From Hymenobacter swuensis DY53 (GTDB lineage Bacteria; Bacteroidota; Bacteroidia; Cytophagales; Hymenobacteraceae): a DNA stretch of 64,000 bases. Every line of letters begins with the position of its first letter. Positions within the stretch are counted from its first letter, which is position 1. The translations under genes and the position numbers were made by a program. The notes under the pieces were generated by a model. It was not told the origin of the DNA. It did not search any database and was given only the letters and a program-made list of their open reading frames with translations. Location: NCBI RefSeq assembly GCF_000576555.1, contig NZ_CP007145.1, positions 1,550,001-1,614,000 on the forward strand. The letters run 5' to 3'. Positions 42,781 through 52,015 of this stretch are shown piece by piece.

Positions 42781-43932
42781 ATGAAACTACGATTGGGCAT
42801 GATTGGCGGAGGCCAAGGCGCGTTTATCGGGGCGGTGCACCGCATGGCGGCCGCCCTGGATGGCCTGTATGAGCTGACCGCCGGTGCCTTCAGCAGCAAC
42901 CCCGACACGTCCAAAGCCACCGGGCAGGAACTGGGTCTGGCTCCTGATCGGGTGTATGGCTCATACCAGGAATTACTGGCGCAGGAAGCCCAACGTCCGG
43001 CTGATGAGCGGGTGCAGGTCATCAGCATCGTGACGCCCAATCACCTCCACTTCGCACCGGCCAAGCTGGCATTGGAAAGCGGGTTTGATGTGGTGCTGGA
43101 CAAGCCGATGACGTTTTCATTGGCGGAAGCCAAGGAGCTGCAAGCTGTAGTAGCAGCCACCGGCTGCAAGCTCTGCCTTACGCACACGTACACCGGCTAC
43201 CCCATGCTCAAGGAAGCCCGGCAGTTGGTGGCCTCCGGAAAGCTGGGTGCCATTCGGAAGGTGTATGTGGAGTATCCGCAGGGCTGGCTAAGCGCCTTCG
43301 AGGAAGGCGGCGACAACAAGCAGGCTGCCTGGCGCACCGACCCCGCCCGCAGCGGCTTGGCTGGCGCCATGGGCGACATCGGTACTCACGCCTTCAACCT
43401 CCTGGAGTACGTAAGCGGCCTGCAGACCACCCAGCTCTGCGCTGATATCAATACCGTAGTGCCCGGCCGCCAGCTCGATGATGACGGAGCCGTGCTGCTG
43501 CGGCTTAGCGGCGGTGCCAGCGGCGTGCTGGTAGCTACGCAGGTGGCAGCCGGCGAGGAAAATAATGTGCGCCTGCGCATTTACGGGGAGAAAGGCGGCC
43601 TTGACTGGCAGCAGGCCGATGCCAACACGCTGCTGGTAAAGTGGCTGGACCGGCCCACCGAAATCCGGCGGACTGGCGCGAGTTACCTCAGCGCCGCTGC
43701 CCGCCACAATAGTCGCATTCCGGCCGGTCACCCCGAGGGCTACCTTGAAGCCTTTGCCAACCTCTACCGCAACTTCGCCCTGACATTGCTGGCCGAGCAA
43801 ACCGGCCAAGCCGCTCCGCCCGAAGCCCAGGACTACCCCGGCATTGAGGACGGGGTGCGGGGTATGGCTTTTATCGAAAACGTCATTGCCTCGGGCCGCT
43901 CCGCGCAGAAGTGGACCGAGTTTACTGTGTAG
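42781..43932 (+). CDS. Gfo/Idh/MocA family oxidoreductase
   Basis: The 383-residue cytoplasmic dehydrogenase has the N-terminal Rossmann fold [20 protein letters not shown] and [20 protein letters not shown], the EKP-like motif [17 protein letters not shown], and the catalytic region [20 protein letters not shown] (Asp/His). It would reduce or oxidise a sugar or inositol-like keto group with NAD(P). In this run it probably returns a 3-keto sugar to the parent sugar. It begins after the 49-bp palindrome and ends 6 nt before the next gene. Confidence 0.85.
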   Translation: MKLRLGMIGGGQGAFIGAVHRMAAALDGLYELTAGAFSSNPDTSKATGQELGLAPDRVYGSYQELLAQEAQRPADERVQVISIVTPNHLHFAPAKLALESGFDVVLDKPMTFSLAEAKELQAVVAATGCKLCLTHTYTGYPMLKEARQLVASGKLGAIRKVYVEYPQGWLSAFEEGGDNKQAAWRTDPARSGLAGAMGDIGTHAFNLLEYVSGLQTTQLCADINTVVPGRQLDDDGAVLLRLSGGASGVLVATQVAAGEENNVRLRIYGEKGGLDWQQADANTLLVKWLDRPTEIRRTGASYLSAAARHNSRIPAGHPEGYLEAFANLYRNFALTLLAEQTGQAAPPEAQDYPGIEDGVRGMAFIENVIASGRSAQKWTEFTV

Positions 43933-43938
43933 CCGCTC

Positions 43939-44991
43939 ATGAAAACCATAAAAGGACCCGGCATCTTCCTCGCCCAGTTTATTGGCGACCAGGCCCCCTT
44001 CAACAGCCTCGCCAGCATCTGCGAATGGGCGGCGGGCCTGGGCTATAAAGGCGTGCAGCTCCCGACTTTGGACAGCCGCTTCATTGATCTGAAGCTGGCC
44101 GCCGAAAGCCAGACTTATGCCGACGAGCTGCGCGGCACAGTGCAGGCCGCCGGTCTGGAAATCACCGAGCTTTCTACCCACTTGCAGGGCCAGCTGGTAG
44201 CTGTAAACCCCGTGTATGACCAGCTGTTTGACGGCTTCGCGCCCGAGGCGGTGCGCGGCAACCCCGCCGCCCGGCAGCAGTGGGCGGTGCAGCAGCTGGA
44301 GTATGCGGCCCAGGCTTCGCAGCGGCTCGGGCTGACGGCCCACGCCACGTTCAGTGGGGCGCTGCTGTGGCCCTATGTATACCCCTGGCCCCAGCGCCCG
44401 GCCGGCCTCGTGGAAACCGGCTTTGACGAGTTGGCGCGGCGGTGGCGGCCCATTTTGGATGTGTTTGACGAGTGCGGCGTGGATGTGTGCTACGAAATTC
44501 ACCCCGGCGAGGACCTGCACGATGGGGTGAGCTACGAGCAGTTTCTGGCCAAAGTAAACCACCATCCGCGCGCCTGCCTGCTCTACGACCCCTCTCACTT
44601 TGTGCTGCAGTGCCTGGATTACCTGGCGTACATCGACATTTACCACGAGCGGATTCGGGCCTTCCACGTCAAGGACGCGGAGTTCAATCCCACCGGCCGT
44701 CAGGGCGTGTACGGGGGGTACCAGAACTGGGTAGACCGCGCCGGCCGCTTCCGCTCTTTGGGCGATGGGCAGGTGGATTTCAAAGCCATTTTCAGCAAAC
44801 TCACCCAATACGACTACCCTGGCTGGGCTGTGCTGGAGTGGGAATGCGCCCTCAAGCACCCCGAAGATGGAGCCCGTGAAGGCGCCGATTTTATCCAGAA
44901 CCAGATCATCCGCGTTACCGACAAAGCCTTCGACGATTTCGCCTCTTCCGGCATCGACGCGGCTCGCAACAATACCCTGCTCGGCCTCTAA
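43939..44991 (+). CDS. Sugar phosphate isomerase/epimerase (IolE-like TIM barrel)
   Basis: The 350-residue cytoplasmic TIM barrel without signal peptide has FLAQFIGDQAPFNSLASICE, GVQLPTLDSRFIDL, CYEIHPGEDLHDGVSYEQFL, CLLYDPSHFVLQCLDYLAYI and AFHVKDAEFNPTGRQGVYGG, giving Glu, Asp, His and Glu metal ligands. It is adjacent to the Gfo/Idh/MocA gene (6-nt gap), a pairing seen in sugar and inositol catabolism. The exact substrate is unknown. Confidence 0.8.
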   Translation: MKTIKGPGIFLAQFIGDQAPFNSLASICEWAAGLGYKGVQLPTLDSRFIDLKLAAESQTYADELRGTVQAAGLEITELSTHLQGQLVAVNPVYDQLFDGFAPEAVRGNPAARQQWAVQQLEYAAQASQRLGLTAHATFSGALLWPYVYPWPQRPAGLVETGFDELARRWRPILDVFDECGVDVCYEIHPGEDLHDGVSYEQFLAKVNHHPRACLLYDPSHFVLQCLDYLAYIDIYHERIRAFHVKDAEFNPTGRQGVYGGYQNWVDRAGRFRSLGDGQVDFKAIFSKLTQYDYPGWAVLEWECALKHPEDGAREGADFIQNQIIRVTDKAFDDFASSGIDAARNNTLLGL

Positions 44992-45010
44992 ACCATTCCG
45001 AACTTCCTCT

Positions 45011-45481
45011 ATGAAAAACGCCCTTCTGCTCCTGACCCTGTGCGCCAGCCTGGCCGCCTGCGGCTCCGAATCCGACAAGTCCGCCGCCAAGGAATCCTAC
45101 ACCCTGGCCGATGAAGCCGCGCCGGCCCAGGACAGCACCACCGGTGCCAACATCAGCGCCGTGGCCCGCCAACCCCAGGTAGATACCAACGCCACCAAAA
45201 TCGGGACGGCCCCCACGGGCGGCGCGGTGGCCAGCGGAGCCAAGCTGATGCAGGCATCCGACTGCGCCAGCTGCCACCGGGAAGGCGAAAAGCTACTAGG
45301 ACCCGGCTACAAAGAAATTGCCGCCAAATACCCCGCCACCGCCTCCAACGTGAGCATGCTGGCCAAGAAAATCATAACGGGCGGCAGCGGCAACTGGGGT
45401 ACCGTACCCATGACGCCCCACCCCGGCCTCTCCCAGAAAGACGCGGAGGAAATGACCCGCTATATTCTGAGTCTGAGGTAA
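45011..45481 (+). CDS. Lipoprotein cytochrome c
   Basis: The 156-residue protein has a lipobox signal (LLLTLCASLAAC) and a low-complexity linker. A single c-type heme motif CASCH is in ASDCASCHREGEKLLGPGYK, and a distal Met ligand is probable in TVPMTPHPGLSQKDAEEMTR. It is the likely periplasmic electron acceptor for the GMC dehydrogenase complex. It begins 19 nt after the isomerase gene. Confidence 0.9.
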   Translation: MKNALLLLTLCASLAACGSESDKSAAKESYTLADEAAPAQDSTTGANISAVARQPQVDTNATKIGTAPTGGAVASGAKLMQASDCASCHREGEKLLGPGYKEIAAKYPATASNVSMLAKKIITGGSGNWGTVPMTPHPGLSQKDAEEMTRYILSLR

Positions 45482-45508
45482 GAACTGCATCTGCACGAAT
45501 CCTGCACA

Positions 45509-45596
45509 TCATGCTTCGACAAGCTCGGCATGACGGTTGGTTTGGCAATGTCAGCACGCGAGATTCCTCGGCTTCGCTCGGAATGACGTTCTACTT
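45509..45596. repeat. REP-like repeat halves
   Basis: CATGCTTCGACAAGCTCGGCATGACG and GTCAGCACGCGAGATTCCTCGGCTTCGCTCGGAATGACGTTC are half-elements of the dispersed palindrome family (compare 2259-2359). They fill the gap between the cytochrome and permease genes. Confidence 0.6.
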
Positions 45597-45634
45597 AACA
45601 CGACCCTACTCCCAAAAACCATTCCCACCTGCTC

Positions 45635-46891
45635 ATGACTTCTACAATCCGGGTAAAACTGTCCCTCATGATGTTCCTGGAGTTCTTTATCTGGGGCGCG
45701 TGGTTTGTCACGCTGGGTACGTATCTGCTGCGCAACCTGGGGGCCTCGGGCACGCAGGTGGGCGTGGCGTTCCTCACGCAGTCCATCGGGGCCATTGTGG
45801 CGCCGTTTATCGTAGGGCTCATTGCCGACCGGTTTTTCTCTGCCCAAAAGATTCTGGGCGTGCTGCACCTGGCGGGCGCAGTGCTGTTGTGGCGGGCCAG
45901 TCAGGCCCCGGATTTCAGCAGCTTTTACCCCAGCATCCTCACTTACATGATTCTGTACATGCCCACGCTGGCGCTGGTGAACTCCATTGCTTTTCGGCAG
46001 ATGCAGAACCCGCAGAAGGAGTTTGCGCCTATCCGGGTGCTGGGCACGCTGGGCTGGATTGTGGCCGGCCTGACCATCGGCTGGCTGAACTGGGAGCAGA
46101 CCAACAGCCTGCAATCCACCTTCCTGATGGCGGCCGGGGCCTCGGCCCTGCTGGGCGTGTTCAGCTTCATGCTACCGGCCACGCCACCAGTGAAGAAGGG
46201 GCAGTCCAGCTCACTGGGCAGCTTGCTGGGGCTCGATGCTATTGGCATGCTGAAAAACCGCTCCTACCTCACGTTTTTCCTGGCCTCCATTGCCATCTGC
46301 ATTCCGCTGGCCTTCTATTACGGCTTCACCAATCCGTTTCTCAACGAAGTAGGCATGAAGGCGGCAGCTGGCGTGCAAAGCCTGGGTCAGGTATCGGAAC
46401 TGCTGTTTATGCTGGCTATTCCTTTGTTTTTCAGTAAGCTGGGCGTGAAGAAGATGCTGGCCATTGGCATGGCGGCCTGGGTGTTGCGCTACGTGTGCTT
46501 TGCGTATGGCAACGGGGAAGGCGGTTACTGGCTGCTGATTGCGGGCATCGTGCTGCACGGTATCTGCTATGATTTCTTCTTCGTGACAGGCCAGATTTAC
46601 ACCGATAACTTGGCCGGCGAGCAGTTCAAAAGCTCCGCCCAGGGCTTCATCACGCTGGCTACTTACGGCGTGGGCATGCTGATTGGTACCCTGCTTTCGG
46701 GCCGCATCTTCGACAGCTACCAGCTTACGGCCGGCGCCCACGACTGGCGCATGATCTGGCTGATTCCGGCCGGTATTGCCGCCGCCGTGCTGGTGCTGTT
46801 CCTGCTGCTGTTTAAGGAGCGCAACGCCGCCGCCGCTTCCACCGAAACGGCTGGCGCTGATGCAGCTCCGCGCTTAGCCGAAGCGCACTAA
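45635..46891 (+). CDS. MFS transporter, nucleoside:H+ symporter (NupG) family
   Basis: The 418-residue, 12-helix permease starts with the family N-terminus KLSLMMFLEFFIWGAWFVTL. Other conserved parts are GLIADRFFSAQKILGVLHLA, ILTYMILYMPTLALVNSIAF and HGICYDFFFVTGQIYTDNLA. NupG-type members in Bacteroidota often lie in sugar operons, so it may import the released keto sugar rather than nucleosides. It is followed after 3 nt by another isomerase gene. Confidence 0.85.
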   Translation: MTSTIRVKLSLMMFLEFFIWGAWFVTLGTYLLRNLGASGTQVGVAFLTQSIGAIVAPFIVGLIADRFFSAQKILGVLHLAGAVLLWRASQAPDFSSFYPSILTYMILYMPTLALVNSIAFRQMQNPQKEFAPIRVLGTLGWIVAGLTIGWLNWEQTNSLQSTFLMAAGASALLGVFSFMLPATPPVKKGQSSSLGSLLGLDAIGMLKNRSYLTFFLASIAICIPLAFYYGFTNPFLNEVGMKAAAGVQSLGQVSELLFMLAIPLFFSKLGVKKMLAIGMAAWVLRYVCFAYGNGEGGYWLLIAGIVLHGICYDFFFVTGQIYTDNLAGEQFKSSAQGFITLATYGVGMLIGTLLSGRIFDSYQLTAGAHDWRMIWLIPAGIAAAVLVLFLLLFKERNAAAASTETAGADAAPRLAEAH

Positions 46892-46894
46892 CCG

Positions 46895-47785
46895 ATGGCT
46901 GCTATCTGGAACCGTCGCGCGGCCCTGAAAGGCTTGCTTACGGGTACTGCCGCCGTGGGCACTATAGGTTTGGCCGGAGCTGGCGCGCCCAACGAAAAAC
47001 GCACCGCTATGCCTGCTGCCCTAAAAGAAACTATCCGCCAATCAGTATGCCGCTGGTGCTTCGCCGATTTGCCCCTGGAGCAGCTTTGCGCCGCCGCCAA
47101 GGATATGGGCATCCGGGGTATTGACTTGGTCGGACCCCAGGACTGGCCCACGCTGAAGAAATACGGCTTAGACTCACCCATGTGCAACGGCGCGGAAATC
47201 AACCTCACCGACGGCTTCAACGACCCGCAGTTTCATGCCCGCCTGCAAAAGCAGTACGCCGCTATGATTCCGCAGGTGGCAAAAGCTGGCTACCGTAACC
47301 TGATCTGTTTCAGCGGCAGCCGCCGGGGTAAATCGGATGAGCAGGGCTGGGCGAACTGCGTAACGGGTCTGAAGCCGCTGCTGAAGCTGGCCGAGCAGCA
47401 CAACGTGGTGCTGGTGATGGAGCTGCTCAACAGCAAAATCGACCACAAAGACTACCAGTGCGACCGGACGGCCTGGGGCGTGGAGCTAGCCAAACGGCTG
47501 GGCTCCGAGCACTTCAAGCTGCTCTACGACATCTACCACATGCAAATCAACGAGGGCGACGTCATCCGGACCCTCACCGAGTATCACCCTTATATTGCTC
47601 ACTACCACACCGCCGGCGTGCCCGGCCGCCACGAGCTCAATGACGCGCAGGAGCTGAACTATCCGGCCATTATGCGGGCCATCCGGGCCACCGGCTTCAA
47701 AGGCTACGTGGCCCAGGAATTTATCCCCCAACAGTCCGATAAGCTCGCCTCCCTCCGCCAGGCCGTCCAGCTCTGCGACGTTTGA
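46895..47785 (+). CDS. Hydroxypyruvate isomerase-like TIM-barrel protein with Tat signal
   Basis: The 296-residue protein has a twin-arginine-like signal (MAAIWNRRAALKGLLTGTAA). The barrel resembles hydroxypyruvate isomerase (Hyi): LVMELLNSKIDHKDYQCD, LYDIYHMQINEGDVIRTL, IAHYHTAGVPGRHELNDAQ and GYVAQEFIPQ give the metal-binding Glu/Asp/His/Glu set. It is the third TIM-barrel enzyme of the run and, like the first, is expected in the periplasm. It starts 3 nt after the permease gene. Confidence 0.8.
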   Translation: MAAIWNRRAALKGLLTGTAAVGTIGLAGAGAPNEKRTAMPAALKETIRQSVCRWCFADLPLEQLCAAAKDMGIRGIDLVGPQDWPTLKKYGLDSPMCNGAEINLTDGFNDPQFHARLQKQYAAMIPQVAKAGYRNLICFSGSRRGKSDEQGWANCVTGLKPLLKLAEQHNVVLVMELLNSKIDHKDYQCDRTAWGVELAKRLGSEHFKLLYDIYHMQINEGDVIRTLTEYHPYIAHYHTAGVPGRHELNDAQELNYPAIMRAIRATGFKGYVAQEFIPQQSDKLASLRQAVQLCDV

Positions 47786-47801
47786 ACGATGTAGAGGCCA
47801 C

Positions 47802-47872
47802 CGTCATGCTGACGCTGTAGTGCTAAATTGATTACTGCTGCACGCGACATGCTTCCTGTCGTCAGCATGACG
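47802..47872. repeat. REP-like palindrome
   Basis: CGTCATGCTGACG (47802-47814) pairs with CGTCAGCATGACG (47860-47872) around a loop containing GCACGCGACATGCTTCCTGTC. It is a shorter member of the dispersed family, in the gap before the DUF1080 gene. Confidence 0.6.
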
Positions 47873-47911
47873 TTCAAAAGAGCCCTTTTCCAACTCCTGT
47901 CCTCACTTCCG

Positions 47912-48682
47912 ATGAAACTCCCACTCCTGACGGCCGCACTGTTCAGTTTTTCAATGGCTGCCCACGCCCAGCAAACCGGCAAACCCGAGGATACCGAAGT
48001 ATGGAAGCCCGTACCGAAAATCGTGCGCGGTAAGCTGAAAACCACCCCGCCGCCTAGCGGTGCCATTGTGCTGTTCGATGGGAAGAACCTGAATGAGTGG
48101 GTATCGGCGGATGACCGTACCCAGCCGGCCCAGTGGACGGTAGCCGACGGCCTGCTGACGGTGGACAAGCCGAAGGGTAACATCGAAACCAAACGCACCT
48201 TCATCAATTACCGCCTGCACCTGGAGTGGCGCGTACCCGCCGACATCATTGGTCAGGGCCAGGTACGTGGCAACAGCGGCGTGTTCCTGGCTTCCTTGGG
48301 CAAAGGCGACTTAGGCTACGAACTGCAGATCCTCGACCCCTACCAGAATCCGACCTATGTAAACGGCATGGCCGGGAGCATTTACAAGCAGCGCATCCCA
48401 CTGGCCAACCCTGGCCGCCAGCCCGGCGAGTGGCAGTCATATGATGTAGTGTGGATAGCGCCCACCTTTAAGCCCGACGGCTCGGTGCTGACGCCCGCCC
48501 GCGTGACGGTGCAGTTCAACGGCGTGACGGTGCAGAAAAACGTAGCCCTGGCCGGCCCCACGCGCTACATTGGCCCGCCGCAATACGAGGCCCACGGTGC
48601 CGCACCCATTAAGCTTCAGTCCCACGGCGACCCAAGCGCGCCCATCAGCTTCCGCAACATCTGGGTGCAGGAGCTGAAGTAG
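47912..48682 (+). CDS. DUF1080 / 3-keto-disaccharide hydrolase domain protein
   Basis: The 256-residue secreted protein starts at ATG 47912 with signal peptide LLTAALFSFSMAAHAQ. The concanavalin-like DUF1080 jelly roll shows IVLFDGKNLNEWVSADD, YRLHLEWRVP, RGNSGVFLAS, GYELQILDPYQNPTYVNGMA and WQSYDVVWIAP. The domain is named for 3-keto-disaccharide hydrolysis: it cleaves glycosidic bonds after the sugar has been oxidised at C3. With the GMC dehydrogenase upstream it completes an oxidise-then-cleave scheme in the periplasm. Confidence 0.85.
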   Translation: MKLPLLTAALFSFSMAAHAQQTGKPEDTEVWKPVPKIVRGKLKTTPPPSGAIVLFDGKNLNEWVSADDRTQPAQWTVADGLLTVDKPKGNIETKRTFINYRLHLEWRVPADIIGQGQVRGNSGVFLASLGKGDLGYELQILDPYQNPTYVNGMAGSIYKQRIPLANPGRQPGEWQSYDVVWIAPTFKPDGSVLTPARVTVQFNGVTVQKNVALAGPTRYIGPPQYEAHGAAPIKLQSHGDPSAPISFRNIWVQELK

Positions 48683-48764
48683 GAGCGGGCCAGATGGTAT
48701 CCTTTCGTTGGCCGAGGTCTTTGCTGCAGTAGTCTGGTGCCGCTGGTTGCTAGGTTAGGAGGCT

Positions 48765-49874
48765 TTACTCCATACCGTCGGGCAGGGGCGTGAAAGGTCG
48801 GTCGGTGGGCTCAGATAAGGAGCGGGTTTTGGGCAGGCTTTCAGGGTGCTGTTCCTGAATAAAGCGCACCAGCTGTTCACGTACCTCACAGCGCAAATCG
48901 AAGGCCCGACTGGAGTTGCTGGCACTCACCAGGCAGCGCAGCTCCAAGGTGCGTTCCTTCGAGTCCGTGACCTGCAACACGCACACTCGCTGGTCCCAGA
49001 GCGGGTTGGCGGCTACCACGCGTTTCAACTCAGTCCGCACCGCTTCTACCGGAATAGTGTAGTCGGTGTAGAGAAACACGGTACCCAGTAGCTGAGAAGT
49101 GCTACGGGTCCAGTTCTGGAAGGGCTTTTCGATGAAGTAGTTGAGGGGCAGTACCAGCCGCCGCTCATCCCAGATGCGCAGCACCACATACGTAAAGGTT
49201 ATTTCTTCCACCCGGCCCCATTCGCCCTCCACCACCAGCACATCGTCCAACCGGATAGGTTGGGTGAAGGCAATCTGAAAGCCGGCCAGCAGGTTGCTGA
49301 TGGACCGTTGGGCCGCGAAGCCCACAATCACCGAGGCAATACCCGCCGAAGTCAGCAACCCCGTCCCAATTTTGCGCACCGTGGCAAAGCTCATCAGCAC
49401 CAGGGCCACGGCCACAAACACAATCAACGATACCACCAGCTTCTTCACAAACTGCAGCTGTGTGAACAGCTTGCGCACCCGCAGGTTGTCGCCGTCCGTG
49501 AGTTGATAATGCCGCTGTACTAGGTCCTGCACCACATCCACGGCCTTCACCAGGCACCAGGCGAAGGTGGTAAGCAGCGCCGTTTCTACCAGCCGCCGCG
49601 CAACCTCCAGGGGGCGGTCATCGAGCAGGGTGAGTGGCAGGGTGAACGACACTACTAGCACCGGCAGAAACCAAGCGGCGGGCGTGCTCAGGTGCCGCAG
49701 CACCGACTGCGCTAAAAAGGCGTCTTCGCGACGGGCGTAGCGTTTCAGCAGGCCGAATAAGAACAGGCTCAGTAACCAGCCCACTGCCAGGCTGCCGGCA
49801 ATAATGCCAGCGGCGCGAAGCACTAGCTGCAGCGGATCAGGAACGAGGTCGGCAGGAAGTTGCAGCATGGACAA
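48765..49874 (-). CDS. MscS family mechanosensitive ion channel
   Basis: The 369-residue membrane protein has N-terminal helices (AAGIIAGSLAVGWLLSLFLF, AAWFLPVLVVSFTLPLTLL), the pore-lining helix TSAGIASVIVGFAAQRSISN and the beta domain after it (FTQPIRLDDVLVVEGEWGRV, LVLPLNYFIEKPFQNW). A cytoplasmic C-terminal domain follows. It releases solutes on osmotic downshock. ATG 49868 is an alternative start. It is convergent with the catabolic run. Confidence 0.9.
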   Translation of the reverse strand: MSMLQLPADLVPDPLQLVLRAAGIIAGSLAVGWLLSLFLFGLLKRYARREDAFLAQSVLRHLSTPAAWFLPVLVVSFTLPLTLLDDRPLEVARRLVETALLTTFAWCLVKAVDVVQDLVQRHYQLTDGDNLRVRKLFTQLQFVKKLVVSLIVFVAVALVLMSFATVRKIGTGLLTSAGIASVIVGFAAQRSISNLLAGFQIAFTQPIRLDDVLVVEGEWGRVEEITFTYVVLRIWDERRLVLPLNYFIEKPFQNWTRSTSQLLGTVFLYTDYTIPVEAVRTELKRVVAANPLWDQRVCVLQVTDSKERTLELRCLVSASNSSRAFDLRCEVREQLVRFIQEQHPESLPKTRSLSEPTDRPFTPLPDGME

Positions 49875-50021
49875 GGTAAGCGGGCTTCATCAGGCGTAGC
49901 TTACCCGCAACGCGGGGTAAAGGTTACTGGGATACTTGCAGGAGCAGAAAAGGTAGAAAATGCTCACCTTGCTTTCCCTGCCTCTGTGCTTCCCGAACCC
50001 TGGAATTTACTGTCGTCCAGC

Positions 50022-50829
50022 ATGCCTTCCGTACCTGCCAACTACCTAGAGCTGAACCGCCGCCTCTGGAATGCCAAAACGGCTCATCACGTTGCCTCCG
50101 ACTTCTATAACGTGCCGGGCTTTCTGGCCGGGCAGTCTTCTCTGAACGAGGTGGAGCTCGGGCTGCTGGGGGAAGTAACCCGGCCAGCAGATTCTGCATC
50201 TGCAGTGTCACTTCGGGCAGGATTCCTTGTCGCTGAGCCGGTTGGGGGCGCGGGTAACGGGCGTTGATCTGGCCGAAACGGCCATTACCACGGCCTGGGA
50301 GCTGGCGGCCCAACTGCATACGGATACGCAGTTCATCTGTGCCGATGTGTATGAGCTGCCCCGGTACCTGGAGCAGCAGTTTGATGTAGTATTCACCACC
50401 TACGGAGTGCTGGGTTGGTTGCCCGATATGGAGAAGTGGGCCAGCGTGGTGGCGCATTTTCTGAAGCCCGGCGGCCGTCTGGTGCTGGTCGAATTTCATC
50501 CGGTGCTATGGATGTTCAACCCCGATTTCACGCGGGTGGAATACGCCTATTTCAACCGGGAAACCATCACGGAGGTAGAAACCGGAACCTACGCCGACCG
50601 TCAGGCGCCCATCGAGGAAACCGCCGTTTCCTGGAATCATAGTCTGGGCGAAGTGCTTGGGGCCCTGCTACGCCAGGGCCTCGAAATTCAGCATTTTGCG
50701 GAGTACGACTATTCTCCCTACGACTGCTTTGCGGGGTTAGAGCAGATAGCCGAGCTCCGCTATCAGCTAAGCGCCCTGCCCGGTAAGCTACCCATGCTGT
50801 ATTCCGTGGTAGCCCGCAAAGCCCGTTAG
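50022..50829 (+). pseudogene. SAM-dependent methyltransferase with a frameshift
   Basis: ATG 50022 encodes a normal N-terminus (YLELNRRLWNAKTAHHVASD, SLNEVELGLLGEV). About position 50179 the frame must change to continue as GQQILHLQCHFGQDSLSLSR and LGARVTGVDLAETAITTAW (motif I), then FDVVFTTYGVLGWLPDMEKW. Reading GTACCC instead of GTAACCC restores one ~268-residue class I methyltransferase. The break is a single inserted A, either a recent mutation or a sequencing error. The downstream part is open to 50829 and otherwise intact. Confidence 0.75.
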
Positions 50830-50840
50830 CGCGGCAGTGA

Positions 50841-51446
50841 CTATAGGTCTGCGAGAAGTTGGAAAGTTGCTCCCCGTTGGGCCAGCACGCGGCGGGCTTC
50901 CTGGTAGCCTTCCACTGAAATAGCGCGGGTGGCTTCTGCCAGAAAAGCAACCCGGAAGCTTTCCTGCAGCGCATCCAGCGCCGAAAAATACACGCAGTAA
51001 TCGGCCGCCAGTCCGCACAGGTGTACTTCCTGCACCCCCCGGCCCCGCAGGTAATCGGCCAGGCCGGTGCTCTTGCGGTGGCCATTGTCGAAAAACCCGC
51101 TATAGGAATCTATTTCCGGGTTCATGCCCTTGCGGAAAATGGCCTCAATCCGGTGCTGATCAAGCTGGGTGCTGAATTCAGCCCCCGGCGTACCCTGCAC
51201 GCAGTGGTCGGGCCACAGGGTTTGCGGGAGACCGTGCAAGTCAATCGATGAAAACAGCGCGTGGCCGGGGTGCTGGCTGGCAAAGCTCTGGTGAGCAGCC
51301 GGATGCCAGTCCTGGGTAGCTACTACCAGCTCATAGTGGGGCTGTAGGCGATTCACCAATGGTAGTATTTCGTGGCCGGCGGGCACGGCCAATGAGCCAC
51401 CGGGTAAGAAGTCGTTTTGAATGTCAATGAGCAGGAGAGCGGTCAT
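50841..51446 (-). CDS. pncA: Nicotinamidase/pyrazinamidase
   Basis: The 201-residue isochorismatase-fold enzyme deamidates nicotinamide to nicotinate for NAD salvage. Catalytic triad Asp8 (ALLLIDIQNDF), Lys106 (IFRKGMN) and Cys151 (AADYCVYFSALDA) are all present. Metal ligands are Asp46, His48 and His81 (TQDWHPAAH, WPDHCVQGT). It is convergent with the broken methyltransferase gene and divergent from the BLUF gene. Confidence 0.93.
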   Translation of the reverse strand: MTALLLIDIQNDFLPGGSLAVPAGHEILPLVNRLQPHYELVVATQDWHPAAHQSFASQHPGHALFSSIDLHGLPQTLWPDHCVQGTPGAEFSTQLDQHRIEAIFRKGMNPEIDSYSGFFDNGHRKSTGLADYLRGRGVQEVHLCGLAADYCVYFSALDALQESFRVAFLAEATRAISVEGYQEARRVLAQRGATFQLLADL

Positions 51447-51586
51447 ACAGCGAAAAAATGGCAGACTGGCGGTTCAGATTGGGAAATAAAAACTTCAAAA
51501 TAGAGCACTATGTTTACATACTTGCACTCTGTTTAGTCGTATTTTTTAGTGTTTGATTTATACTTGTTGTTCTAAGGTATTCTGTC

Positions 51587-52015
51587 ATGGATTCACTACA
51601 CCATATCATCTACCAGAGCACGGCTGTCATGGCACTATCCGGGCCGGAACTGGAGCGGCTCCTGAACCAATCCAGAGTGCATAACCAACTGGCCGGGGTA
51701 TCCGGCATGCTATTATACGACGGCAACCGGTTTCTGCAGGTATTGGAAGGTCCGGAGGTGGCCGTTACCCATATTTTCAGCCGTATTGTGCCCGACTGCC
51801 GCCACACCGACGTGCAGGTGCTGGCCAACGGCCCATTGGCGCAGCGACAGTTCAGTGCCTGGTCGATGGGATTGGTGAACTACGGCATCTGTTCCAAAGC
51901 TGACTTTGAGGACCCGCTACCGGCCATGCTCAGCGTTACCGACGCGGCCTTGTGGATGCTGCTCCATGATTTTCAGCTGAATGCCAGTCGTATGCAGCGG
52001 TATATGGCGTCTTAA
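51587..52015 (+). CDS. Stand-alone BLUF-domain blue-light sensor
   Basis: The 142-residue protein is essentially one FAD-binding BLUF domain plus a short C-terminal helix region. Key photochemical residues are visible: Tyr9 (HHIIYQSTA), Asn33 (VHNQLAGVSGML), Gln51 (RFLQVLEG) and Trp92/Met94 (FSAWSMGL). Output must be through a protein partner, as no effector domain is fused. The upstream gap (51447-51586) is AT-rich and holds the promoters for pncA and this gene. Confidence 0.9.
   Translation: MDSLHHIIYQSTAVMALSGPELERLLNQSRVHNQLAGVSGMLLYDGNRFLQVLEGPEVAVTHIFSRIVPDCRHTDVQVLANGPLAQRQFSAWSMGLVNYGICSKADFEDPLPAMLSVTDAALWMLLHDFQLNASRMQRYMAS

Noticed and set aside
43288..45090. 600-codon minus-strand frame opposite the Gfo/Idh/MocA and isomerase genes
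   Set aside because: Antisense shadow; the plus strand carries clear enzyme motifs in both genes.
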